64,000 bases of DNA, taken from positions 221,652 through 285,651 of the forward strand of contig NZ_JACICY010000006.1 of NCBI RefSeq assembly GCF_014196055.1. Reading direction: 5' to 3'. The stretch is from Novosphingobium hassiacum (GTDB lineage Bacteria; Pseudomonadota; Alphaproteobacteria; Sphingomonadales; Sphingomonadaceae). The translations under genes were made by a program, and so were the position numbers. The notes under the pieces are model-generated. The model was not told the origin of the DNA, did no database searches, and was given only the letters and a program-made list of their open reading frames with translations. Below, piece by piece: positions 41,481-50,016 of this stretch (within the stretch, counting starts at the first letter, position 1; each line of letters starts with the position of its first letter).

Positions 41481-43454
41481 TCAACCCGCGAGGCGGTGAT
41501 CGCGCTGCCCCGGCTCGGTCGCGAATTGTTCGCGACACAGCGCGATCAGGTCGGCGATCGGCATCGGCCGTCCGAACAGGTAGCCCTGCAGTTCATGGCA
41601 CCCCGCCGCGCGCAACAGTTCGGCCTGCGTTTCGGTTTCCACGCCCTCGGCAATGACGCGCATGTCGAGGCCGCAAGCGAGCGAAATCGCCCCGGTCACG
41701 AGCATCGTCGCCTTGCTGCCCGGGCTGAGCCCGACGAGCAGCGACTTGTCGATCTTGATGTGGCTGAAGCCGTAAGATCGCAGGTAGTGGATAGAGGTGA
41801 AGCCGGTGCCGAAATCGTCGAGCGCTACCGACATTCCAGTGGCCTTGAACGCCTCGACCGCGCGGATCGCGCGTTCGGGATGGGCCAGTAGATAGCCCTC
41901 TGTAATCTCGAATTGCAGGCGGGCGGGCGGAAACCGCGTCTGATCGAGCACATGCGCCACCTGCCGCTCGAACGCCGGGTCACGGAATTGAGCCGGCGAG
42001 ACATTCACGCTGAGCTTTATATCGATCAGCGGTGCCAGATCGCGGCAAGCACGTTCGAGCACGAACAGTCCGAGAGGATGTATCTGCCCGGTGGCCTCGG
42101 CAATCTCGATGAACTGATCGGGCATCAGCGCGCCTTCGGGGCGGCCGGGCCACCGGATCAAGGCTTCGACCGAGACCATCCTGCCCGTGTCGGCATCGAC
42201 CACCGGCTGATAGAACACCTCGAATTCGGAACGATTGAGTCCCTTGCCGATCTGAGCTTCGATCGCAAGGCGGCGCAGGCGGCCCTGGTCGAAGTCGGCA
42301 TCGTAAACCGCGATCTCGCCCTTGCCCTGTGTCTTGACGTGGTACATCGCGGTGTCGGCGCGGCGCAGCAGCTCGTGAGGCTGGGTTGCATCGTCGATGT
42401 TTGCAGCGACGCCGATGCTGGCACCAACCTGCAGCACGTGGCGGTCGATCAGCACGGGCAGGCATATTTCTTCCATCGCGGCCCGTGCAAGAGCAATGGC
42501 CTTGGCGGTGGCAGCTTCGGCTTCGACGATGATCGCGAATTCATCCCCACCGACCCGTGCGAGGGAAGCATAGGGCGGAAAGAAATTGCCCAGCCGTGCG
42601 CTGAGGCTGCGTATCAGGACGTCGCCTGCCTGATGGCCATGTTCATCGTTGATCACCTTGAATCCGTCGAGATCGATGAAGATCACCGCGAGCGTGTCAG
42701 GCTCACGGCGCCGCAGCGTCTGCAGCCGGTCGAGCCGGACCAGCAACTCGCGCCGGTTGGGCAGTCCGCTCAAGGGGTCGGTAAATGCGATCCGGCGATT
42801 TTCTTCGCTCAGCTTTTCTGTTTCGGCCTGTCTCTTGCGCAGTGCCCCCTGCGAACGAACGAGTTCGGCGAAGGCCAAATTGAAGCGATGCGTGACCACG
42901 GCCATGCCCATTCCTGCGCCGCACAGCACGACCGCTTCCACCAGCATCTGACCATTGTCGACCCACGAAAAATACGCCGCAAATGATACGGTACTGACCA
43001 AGGCGACACGCATTGCCGCCGCACGCAGGGTCATCAGGCAGAACACCGTGCTTACTTGTGTCAGGGCAAGGAAGAAGGTCAGATGGCCTTTGGCATAGGC
43101 ATCACCGTCTTCGAACAGCCACATGCACCACATTTCGAAAGCCAGCGTCAGGACGACGGCCAGGTTGCAGGTCCGGTGCAACAGTCTGGCCAGTTCAGCA
43201 TCGTTACGTAGCACTCGGCCGTCCTGTCGCCACCACCAGACCGCTCGCGAGGTGGCGACGGCGCAGATGAACACTGGCGTGATCACCGTCTTGAACGGCT
43301 TATCAGCCGCGAAGAACTCGACCGCGATCGCCAGGGCATTGCAAACGAGGATAGCGTAAAGCAGCGGCATCTGCTGCACGAACGACACGAATTGCGCGCG
43401 CACCAGCTCGATATCGCTGGTGTCCAGCCGCAGTAATTCCGTTAGGCGGCGCAT
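41481..43454 (-). CDS. GGDEF-EAL cyclic-di-GMP protein with membrane sensor
   Basis: 657 residues: about five to six membrane helices (30-190), a short coiled-coil (200-222), a GGDEF domain with intact GGDEF at 302-306, and an EAL domain with EALIRW at 430 and DDFGTG in the loop-6 region. The inhibitory I-site RxxD is absent five residues before GGDEF (PPYA instead). Both c-di-GMP synthesis and breakdown look possible from the motifs; the net activity cannot be told. No partner gene adjoins. Confidence 0.92.
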   Translation of the reverse strand: MRRLTELLRLDTSDIELVRAQFVSFVQQMPLLYAILVCNALAIAVEFFAADKPFKTVITPVFICAVATSRAVWWWRQDGRVLRNDAELARLLHRTCNLAVVLTLAFEMWCMWLFEDGDAYAKGHLTFFLALTQVSTVFCLMTLRAAAMRVALVSTVSFAAYFSWVDNGQMLVEAVVLCGAGMGMAVVTHRFNLAFAELVRSQGALRKRQAETEKLSEENRRIAFTDPLSGLPNRRELLVRLDRLQTLRRREPDTLAVIFIDLDGFKVINDEHGHQAGDVLIRSLSARLGNFFPPYASLARVGGDEFAIIVEAEAATAKAIALARAAMEEICLPVLIDRHVLQVGASIGVAANIDDATQPHELLRRADTAMYHVKTQGKGEIAVYDADFDQGRLRRLAIEAQIGKGLNRSEFEVFYQPVVDADTGRMVSVEALIRWPGRPEGALMPDQFIEIAEATGQIHPLGLFVLERACRDLAPLIDIKLSVNVSPAQFRDPAFERQVAHVLDQTRFPPARLQFEITEGYLLAHPERAIRAVEAFKATGMSVALDDFGTGFTSIHYLRSYGFSHIKIDKSLLVGLSPGSKATMLVTGAISLACGLDMRVIAEGVETETQAELLRAAGCHELQGYLFGRPMPIADLIALCREQFATEPGQRDHRLAG

Positions 43455-43596
43455 ACAGTGGTCTGTCCATCCGCGTCATTGATGACCTGACCTGCCATGG
43501 TCCGCCACCCATGAAGATGCCTCCCGAGCGACCATGCGTATGTTCCACTAACGAAGGGTAAATTTCCTTTCGAAATCAATGCATGATCCAGAATCG

Positions 43597-43631
43597 AAAA
43601 AGGCCCCCTCCCCCGTGAGGGAGAGAGGGCC
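43597..43631 (-). terminator. Terminator of the TorF-type porin gene
   Basis: On the minus strand GGCCCTCTCTCCCTC folds on GGGGGAGGGGGCC and is followed by TTTTTC, 28 bases after the porin stop. Confidence 0.75.
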
Positions 43632-43658
43632 AATCATCATGCAGCGGTCAATGCCGGA

Positions 43659-44504
43659 TCAGAACGCAACCGTGGCCGAAACCACGACGCGCGAACCCGC
43701 GATCGACGAGCCATCCTTGGTCGACGAGAAGTTGGGTTGCAGGTAAGCCGATTCAGCCGTGCTGATGTCGGTGTCGACATAAGCGACGCCCAGCGTGACC
43801 GGGCCGAGGACGTAGTCGGCGCCGACCAGCCAATCGACATATTCGCCGGTTGGCGACACTGCGGTTCCTTGAGGACCCAAGCCGTCATTGCCGCTCTTGC
43901 TGTAGCCGACGTGGCCCTTGAGCGTCAGCGCGGTGTCGGGGATGCCGGCAGCGACATCAGTCCAGATATAGAGATTGTCGGCCTTGGCACCGGGGTTGTC
44001 ATAGACACCGGTAACCGCCGAAGCGCCCGAGTTGTACCACTTACCCAGTGATTCCTGCTTCGGCGCGTAAGCCACGCCAACGAGGACGCTAGCAGGGCCT
44101 GCGGTGCCCGAAACCTTGACGTAAGGCTCTGCGAAGTCGGTTGTGTCGAGGCCACCCGGATACATGTACCAGGTCAGGCCGACGTCGAGCGTGACGTCGC
44201 CGACCGGAACCTTGTAGCCGCCGTAGATGTCGAGTTCCATGTTCGCGCCAAGGAAGGTTCCCCAGCCTGCGAGGTTGGATGCCCAAGTGCCGACATAGAG
44301 GCCACTCTCGTGCGATACGGTGGCACCGGCCTGGACCGTCATTTCCTTGTCGGTCATCGAAACGCCGCGGAAGCGGTATTCGGATGCGAGCGCGGCAGTG
44401 CCGGTTACGGTGATCGGGCCGGATTCTTCTTCCTGCGCAAACGCGGGGGTCGCTGCAGCGGTGATGGCAATAGCAGCCATAGCTGCGGCCAGACGGGTCT
44501 TCAT
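43659..44504 (-). CDS. TorF-family putative porin
   Basis: 281 residues from the ATG at 44504. Signal peptide to about TPAFAQE; the mature part starts with TVTGTAALASEYRFRGVSMTD, the family hallmark, and ends as an outer-membrane strand (VVVSATVAF). Predicted beta-barrel porin of the Gcw_chp/TorF group, often nitrogen- or oxygen-linked in alphaproteobacteria. It stands alone between a terminator and the SulP operon; its substrate is unknown. Confidence 0.85.
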   Translation of the reverse strand: MKTRLAAAMAAIAITAAATPAFAQEEESGPITVTGTAALASEYRFRGVSMTDKEMTVQAGATVSHESGLYVGTWASNLAGWGTFLGANMELDIYGGYKVPVGDVTLDVGLTWYMYPGGLDTTDFAEPYVKVSGTAGPASVLVGVAYAPKQESLGKWYNSGASAVTGVYDNPGAKADNLYIWTDVAAGIPDTALTLKGHVGYSKSGNDGLGPQGTAVSPTGEYVDWLVGADYVLGPVTLGVAYVDTDISTAESAYLQPNFSSTKDGSSIAGSRVVVSATVAF

Positions 44505-44666
44505 ACGGAACGCTCCCTGATTAGGATTATCACGTTCCACCTGCGTCCGACCCGCAGCGCCTCTCATGGGGCGGTGTCGAACCGGAGCCTGTTGTCTAGC
44601 CGCTATCCGTGTCCACAGTTTTGCCGGTCGGTGACGAAGTGTTTCTCATGCTGCATTGCAAAAGAC

Positions 44667-44706
44667 GCCGGGCAGATCCGAAAGAGGGGGGAGGGATCTG
44701 CCCGGC
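44667..44706 (-). terminator. Terminator of the SulP-carbonic anhydrase operon
   Basis: GCCGGGCAGATCC and GGATCTGCCCGGC form a perfect 13-bp stem around a 14-base purine- or pyrimidine-only loop. The minus strand continues with GTCTTTTG. It lies 30 bases after the transporter stop. Confidence 0.65.
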
Positions 44707-44736
44707 GATGTCCGGAGCCATATGATTCCGGAACGA

Positions 44737-46281
44737 TCAGGCCGCTTGCGCTAGCGTCCTGATGATGGGCGCGGGGCCGGTTACGCGAACCTCGTCACCG
44801 CGCAAACGACGGCGGATGAGCCATTCGTTCAGCATTTCCGCCGTTGTGTGATCGATCACGTGGACCTTTGCGAGATCGACGTGGACCGGCCGGCTCGGCG
44901 GTAGTTCCTCCAGTGCAGTCGTCAGCTTGGTGAGGCCGACGAAAGTAGCAGCGCCCTCGAGTTCGAGATGAAGCGTATCCCCTGCAGGCTTCTGGCCCAC
45001 CCGGAAGCGCAAGTTTCGCACATGCGGAAGAAGCTCCAGGGCCGAAAGAGCGAGGCCGACAAGCACGCCGGTCAGCAGATCGGTCAGGACGACAAGCAGG
45101 AATGTCGTCGTCCAGATGATTGCCGGCATATAGCCGTGGACCCGGAACAGATGACTGACATGCTTGAGGCTGACCAGCTTCCAGCCGGTCACGACCAGCA
45201 CGCCGCCCAATGCCGCCATCGGAACTTCACGAAGCAGCCATGGCAGCAGCGCGACGAAGCCGAGGATCCAGGCACCATGAAGCACCGCCGACAGCCGTGT
45301 CATCGCGCCCGCCTGAACGTTGGCCGACGAGCGCACGATCACGCCGGTCATGGGTAGGGCGTTGAACACACCGCACAGCAAGTTGCCGATGCCTTGGGCG
45401 CGAAGCTCCTTGTTGTAATCGGTGCGCACGCCATCGTGCATCCGGTCGACCGCTGCTGCCGAGAGCAGTGTTTCGGCGCTGGCGATGAAGGCAATGGCGA
45501 TGGCTGCGAAGATCAACGTGGGATTGCCGAGAGCCGAGAAGGCACCGCCTTCAACTGGCACGAATGCCGCAGCGATCGAATCCGGCACCGCGATCCGCGC
45601 GACATCCCAGCCTGCGAGCGCTGCGAGGATGGTCGCCGCCAGCACGCCAAGAAGCGCACCCGGGAGCAGGCCAAGCCGCGCGGGCTTGACCTTTTCCCAC
45701 ACCAGCATCGTACCGATGGTCAGCAGACCCAGCACAAGCGCCAATTCGGTCGAACGCAGATCGAACGGCGTGAGGCCGAGTATGCGCGCGGGCATCATCG
45801 CCAGATTGTCGACCCCGCTCGAGGCCGGCTTGGCATCGAACAGGATGTGGAACTGGCCAATGACGATCAGCGCGCCAATCCCGGCAAGCATGCCGTGGAC
45901 CACGGCAGGCGAGATCGCACGGAACATGCCGCCGAGCTTGGCTACGCCTGCCACAAATTGGATGGCACCGGCCAATACGAGAACCGGACCGAGCGCGGAC
46001 AGGCCGTTGTCGCGGACAAATTCGAAGACGATGACCGCAAGGCCTGCGGCAGGGCCACTGACCTGAAGCGGAGAGCCAGCCAGCAGGCCGACGACGATGC
46101 CACCGATGATACCGGTGACGAGGCCTTTTTCAGGCGGAACGCCCGACGCGATCGCGATGCCCATGCACAGCGGCATGGCCACAAGGAACACCACGATCGA
46201 GGCGGTGAAATCACGCGCGAAAAAGCGGAAGGGCCCTCGCCCTTCCGCCTGATCGCTTGCCGCTGTTGCTGCGGTCGTCAT
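44737..46281 (-). CDS. SulP-family anion transporter, probable bicarbonate importer
   Basis: 514 residues: about 11-12 membrane helices (25-405), with the SulP region VSGPAAGLAVIVFEFV, and a C-terminal STAS domain (about 420-510). The family moves sulfate, bicarbonate or dicarboxylates. The gene overlaps the upstream carbonic anhydrase gene by 4 bp, which points to bicarbonate. No sulfur genes are nearby. Confidence 0.88.
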   Translation of the reverse strand: MTTAATAASDQAEGRGPFRFFARDFTASIVVFLVAMPLCMGIAIASGVPPEKGLVTGIIGGIVVGLLAGSPLQVSGPAAGLAVIVFEFVRDNGLSALGPVLVLAGAIQFVAGVAKLGGMFRAISPAVVHGMLAGIGALIVIGQFHILFDAKPASSGVDNLAMMPARILGLTPFDLRSTELALVLGLLTIGTMLVWEKVKPARLGLLPGALLGVLAATILAALAGWDVARIAVPDSIAAAFVPVEGGAFSALGNPTLIFAAIAIAFIASAETLLSAAAVDRMHDGVRTDYNKELRAQGIGNLLCGVFNALPMTGVIVRSSANVQAGAMTRLSAVLHGAWILGFVALLPWLLREVPMAALGGVLVVTGWKLVSLKHVSHLFRVHGYMPAIIWTTTFLLVVLTDLLTGVLVGLALSALELLPHVRNLRFRVGQKPAGDTLHLELEGAATFVGLTKLTTALEELPPSRPVHVDLAKVHVIDHTTAEMLNEWLIRRRLRGDEVRVTGPAPIIRTLAQAA

Positions 46282-46973
46282 TCTGCAGCCTCGGCATAGT
46301 ATGGTTCAGCAGCGACGCGCGTGGCTGCAGGAAGTGCGACCGGAAGCGCACGATCTTCGCGCATCGGCACGAACTGGCCGGTGTCGCCATCCAGGCCGAG
46401 CACGACGCCGGCCGAAATATCGACGAACCAGCCGTGCAGCGCCATATCGCCGCGCGCGATTGCCGCTGCAACCGAGGGATGCGTGCGCAAGTGCGCCAAC
46501 TGCGCGATGATGTTCTGCAGCGACACGGCGCGGACGCGTTCGTCACCGTGCATGTGCGGCGAACAGCTCGAGATGACGTGCTCTGCCGCGGCGCCGTGCT
46601 TGAGCCAGGCGACGACGTTGGGCATGCCCTTGGGCTCTTCGGGTGCGGCCAGTGCCTTCATCGCGCCGCAGTCCGAATGGCCGCAGACGATGATGTCACG
46701 CACGCCAAGCGCGACGACGGCATATTCGACGGTCGACGATACGCCGCCGTTCATCGTCGCATACGACGGGACCATGTTGCCGGCATTGCGGCAGACGAAC
46801 AGTTCGCCCGGCTCTGCCTGCATGATCTGTTCGGGCACGATGCGCGAGTCGGCGCAGGAGATCATTAGCGCCTTGGGCGACTGGCCCTCGCTTGAAAGTT
46901 TGCCGAACAGCTCGCGGCTGTCGGGGAATACTGTCTTCTCGAAGCTGAAGACGCGGCCGAGGAGTTCGTTCAC
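46278..46973 (-). CDS. Beta-class carbonic anhydrase
   Basis: 231 residues from the GTG at 46973 (MNELLGRVFSF), placed about 9 bases after AAAAGGG; a GTG at 46982 is an alternative, and the frame up to 47066 is not family-like. Zinc ligands and active-site pair: C-A-D-S-R and H-S-D-C, normal for beta carbonic anhydrases. It interconverts CO2 and bicarbonate. Translationally coupled with the SulP transporter, so it may feed carboxylases such as the biotin enzyme encoded in this window. Confidence 0.93.
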   Translation of the reverse strand: MNELLGRVFSFEKTVFPDSRELFGKLSSEGQSPKALMISCADSRIVPEQIMQAEPGELFVCRNAGNMVPSYATMNGGVSSTVEYAVVALGVRDIIVCGHSDCGAMKALAAPEEPKGMPNVVAWLKHGAAAEHVISSCSPHMHGDERVRAVSLQNIIAQLAHLRTHPSVAAAIARGDMALHGWFVDISAGVVLGLDGDTGQFVPMREDRALPVALPAATRVAAEPYYAEAAE

Positions 46974-47094
46974 AGTTGCCACCCTTTTCCGTTGAGGATC
47001 GGTTGACCGCGGCGGTTTTACCGCGATTGCGAACGAGATAGGGCGTGGCTTTTGCCTCAATAGCACGGCTTTGTAATGAAATATGTCTTGATTT

Positions 47095-48405
47095 TCAGCC
47101 GATCGCGCAGGGGATACGGACCAGCACGCACAGCCCTCCGTCCTTGTTGTTTCGCAACTGCAATGTGCCGCCCTCCAAGGTCACGGCACGGTGCACGATC
47201 GGAAGGCCAAGGCCCATGCCAGGCGTGTCGCGGCTGCGCGCAGTGTCGAGCCGGACGAACGGCTGGAGGACATCGTCGAGCCGGTCTTCGGGGATACCCG
47301 GTCCGTCATCGTCGAACGCGATCTGCGCTGTATCGCCATCACGGCTGACAGTGACGCGCACGCTGCCAGCGTAATGAAGGGCATTCTCGAGCAGGTTTGA
47401 CAAGGCGCGGCGCAGGGAAACGGGGCGCGCGATGATCTCGAGGCTTTCGAGGCCGTGAAACGTCGCGTCGCGCCCCTCGTCAGCGGCGGTATCGACCAGC
47501 GTCTGGGTCATCACCGCGACATCGAGCCGGTCCGCCTTCAGCTGCGACCCGCCGGTCTCGACGAAGGCTTGCAGAGACTCCAGCATGTGCCGCATCTCGC
47601 TTAGATCGCCGGTCATGTCCCCCATGGTTTCGCTATCGAGTCCGGTGTTCTCGAGCCGCAGTTGCATCCGCGCGATGGGCGTACGCAGATCGTGTCCGAT
47701 CGCCAGCATCGACTGGGTGCGATCGGTCATCGATTGGTGGATGCGCTGCTGCATCGCATTGAACGCGCGGATCAGTTCGCGCACCTCTTCGGTACCCTGT
47801 TCGGCAACCGCGACCGGCGGCCCTGCCCCGACCTTGCGTGTAGCACGGACGAGCGTGCCGAGCGGTGCCAGTGTCGCGCGAAACAGCACCCAGGCGAGCA
47901 CCACCAGCACCAGCGTCGGCAGCAATAACGTAGCTATGCGGCCGGCATTCAGCGTCCAGGCGTTGCTGGCATAGGTCTCGAACTGCAGCACGCTGCGGTC
48001 GCTCAACTGGACAGACCCGACGATGTTGCCGGAAGCGCCCATCGACTTGAGGTGGAGTTGCAGGTCGGCGCGGTCGAGTTCGGTCGCAACGTCGAGGATC
48101 TGCTCGCGCATCCCGGCAAGCGCGACCGAGCCCGATGCACGCCGCCCCTTGGCACGCCATTCAAAAGCAAAGCGTGGCGTGCTGAGGTCGCGGGCAACGC
48201 GCGCGCGGTCAACAGACGTCGTGCGTTCGATTGCGCGGCTGGCGATGACGAGATGTTCCGCGACGCGTGCGGCGTCGTCCTCGCGCAGGGCAAAGCGGCT
48301 TGCGCGGTCGAACAGCAGGGTATTCGCGGCGAAGTCTACGCCGGCGACAAGTAGCAGGATCGCCAGCAGCCGCTCGGGCAGACCAAACCGGCGAAACAGC
48401 GTCAA
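47095..48405 (-). CDS. Sensor histidine kinase, EnvZ-like
   Basis: 436 residues: membrane helix near 10-28, periplasmic domain to about 155, second helix (IATLLLPTLVLVVLAWVLF), HAMP, H-box with AIGHDLRTPIARMQLRLE near 240, N-box NLLENALHYAG, and G boxes DDGPGIPE and GMGLGLPIV. Complete catalytic set. It pairs with the upstream OmpR-type regulator (ATGA overlap). Its signal is unknown; EnvZ-like kinases respond to envelope or osmotic cues. Confidence 0.92.
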   Translation of the reverse strand: MTLFRRFGLPERLLAILLLVAGVDFAANTLLFDRASRFALREDDAARVAEHLVIASRAIERTTSVDRARVARDLSTPRFAFEWRAKGRRASGSVALAGMREQILDVATELDRADLQLHLKSMGASGNIVGSVQLSDRSVLQFETYASNAWTLNAGRIATLLLPTLVLVVLAWVLFRATLAPLGTLVRATRKVGAGPPVAVAEQGTEEVRELIRAFNAMQQRIHQSMTDRTQSMLAIGHDLRTPIARMQLRLENTGLDSETMGDMTGDLSEMRHMLESLQAFVETGGSQLKADRLDVAVMTQTLVDTAADEGRDATFHGLESLEIIARPVSLRRALSNLLENALHYAGSVRVTVSRDGDTAQIAFDDDGPGIPEDRLDDVLQPFVRLDTARSRDTPGMGLGLPIVHRAVTLEGGTLQLRNNKDGGLCVLVRIPCAIG

Positions 48406-49133
48406 GCCCGATTGACCTCGGCCCGGAACATGTAGCCGACCCCGCGCACGGTCACGATCGGTGCATTGCCGCCCGCTGCGGACAGCTTGCGACGCAGGCG
48501 GCTGACGAGGACATCGACGCTGCGGTCGGAGCTGTCACCCAGCCGGGTGCGCGACAGCTCGATAAGGCGTTCACGCCCGAGCACGCGCTGGGGCTGGCCC
48601 ATGAACGTCGCCAGCAGATCGAATTCGGCGCCGGTCAGATCGACCATCGCGCCACTGGGCGAGTGCAGTTCGCGCCGGGCCATCGACACGGTCCAGCCTT
48701 CGAAGTGGATGTCACCGCTGCGTTGGCCGCTGTCGCCTGCACTATCGCTGCCGTTACTGTTGCCCCGGCGCAGCACAGCACCGATCCGGGCCACCAGTTC
48801 GCGCGTGCTGAAGGGCTTTGCGACGTAATCGTCCGCGCCGAGTTCAAGGCCGAGGACACGGTCCTCCTCGCTGCCACGCGCCGACACGAAGATAATCGGC
48901 ACATCGCTCTGACGGCGCAGACGGCGGAACAGTTCGATACCGCTGGTCCCGGGCAACATGATGTCGAGCACGACGAGGTCCGCAGGCTCGCCTTCCAGTG
49001 CGACCCACATCTCGGCGCCGGTAGCAGCGGTGCGCACGGTATAACCGTTCTCACGCAGCGCGCGGGCGGTCAGAGTGCGTAGTGGACCATCGTCTTCCAC
49101 CAGTACGATCGAAGGTGATTGCATGTGTTCCAT
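48402..49133 (-). CDS. OmpR-family response regulator
   Basis: About 243 residues from ATG 49133 (MEHMQSPSIVLV); an in-frame TTG at 49145 and an ATG at 49124 are alternatives. Receiver domain with the acidic pair EDD and the phospho-acceptor Asp in VVLDIMLPG, Lys in AKPFS; then an OmpR/PhoB winged helix (LTGAEFDLLATFM, RSVDVLVSRLRRKL). It is the first gene of the two-component operon. Confidence 0.93.
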   Translation of the reverse strand: MEHMQSPSIVLVEDDGPLRTLTARALRENGYTVRTAATGAEMWVALEGEPADLVVLDIMLPGTSGIELFRRLRRQSDVPIIFVSARGSEEDRVLGLELGADDYVAKPFSTRELVARIGAVLRRGNSNGSDSAGDSGQRSGDIHFEGWTVSMARRELHSPSGAMVDLTGAEFDLLATFMGQPQRVLGRERLIELSRTRLGDSSDRSVDVLVSRLRRKLSAAGGNAPIVTVRGVGYMFRAEVNRA

Positions 49134-49262
49134 GTCTTTTTGCAACAGTCCGATCCAGCTCGCTACCTTTAGATAGGCCTTGCGTGCCGGACTGCCAAGG
49201 TTCGATCAGCCGTATGCCCTCCGTCGTACTGCAGACAGACGCCGGAGGGCTACAAGCATGGG

Positions 49263-49544
49263 TCAGGCTTCGTTGGCCTTGCGGGCAGCTTCGGCGCGCT
49301 GCTCGGCAGCTTCGCGTGCCTTATCGTGCGAGCAGCCGATGCTCTTGGTCGGATCGGGATGGCACACGATGCGCGAGGCAACCTTGTGCTTGGGCGCAGC
49401 CTTGGCGGCATCGGGGTGCGGCAAGGAGGCACCGGCACGGCCTGCTGCACCCGAAGGGTTTGCAAGGCTCCATGGCGCTGCGGCGATGGGGCTGGCGGGC
49501 GCCGCATGAAGAGCGGATGCAGCGATGAGAGTTGCGATAAGCAT
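49263..49544 (-). CDS. Small exported hypothetical protein
   Basis: 93 residues: a signal peptide (MLIATLIAASALHAAPA), a low-complexity Ala/Pro part, and a C-terminal stretch with two cysteines (RIVCHPDPTKSIGCSHDKAREAAEQRAEA) ending in a charged helix. Found with this shape in sphingomonads as far as I recall, without known function. Stands alone. Confidence 0.55.
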   Translation of the reverse strand: MLIATLIAASALHAAPASPIAAAPWSLANPSGAAGRAGASLPHPDAAKAAPKHKVASRIVCHPDPTKSIGCSHDKAREAAEQRAEAARKANEA

Positions 49545-49650
49545 GGCGGTCGGCTCCGGTCTGGTTGATCAGTTCCCGGTAACTGGCCGCCGCACTTTGC
49601 GCGTCATGGGCGCGTGCATGACAAAACGTTGCTATATGTCAGAAAGGTGG

Positions 49651-49986
49651 TCAGTTCGGACCGAATTGCGAGAGATCGAGCGCTTCGCTCGTCCCTAGCC
49701 ACATTACATGCGCGGTGTGGTCGGCCAGATCGTTGCCAGTATTGCCATGGCAAAACACGGTGAAGTGACCGCGATGGGTCATCATCCATTCGAGCGCCTC
49801 GCCGATGCGGGATGCAGGGATCGTCATCTGGCAGGAGCCGCGCGGATGCGGACCGACCGGCTTGGCGTGGACCCGGCCCATTGCGACGCCGAGCGCATCT
49901 TTCATCGCAGTACACAGCATGCCGGTTTCATCGGCCTCGTGCGGATCGAAATAGACATGCGCGTGATACGTAGCAAAGCCGGTCAT
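49651..49986 (-). CDS. DOPA 4,5-dioxygenase family protein
   Basis: 111 residues from ATG 49986 (MTGFATYHAHVYF). The family signature HAHVYFDP at the N terminus, PVGPHPRGSCQ in the middle, and GHFTVFCHGNTGND are those of the small DOPA/aromatic extradiol dioxygenase fold with histidine iron ligands. In bacteria these are uncharacterised aromatic-ring-cleaving or related enzymes. It lies 31 bp downstream of the propionyl-CoA synthetase gene and is probably in its operon. Confidence 0.8.
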   Translation of the reverse strand: MTGFATYHAHVYFDPHEADETGMLCTAMKDALGVAMGRVHAKPVGPHPRGSCQMTIPASRIGEALEWMMTHRGHFTVFCHGNTGNDLADHTAHVMWLGTSEALDLSQFGPN

Positions 49987-50016
49987 GCCTCTTCCTGCCC
50001 CGCGCTCAGCGCGCAA

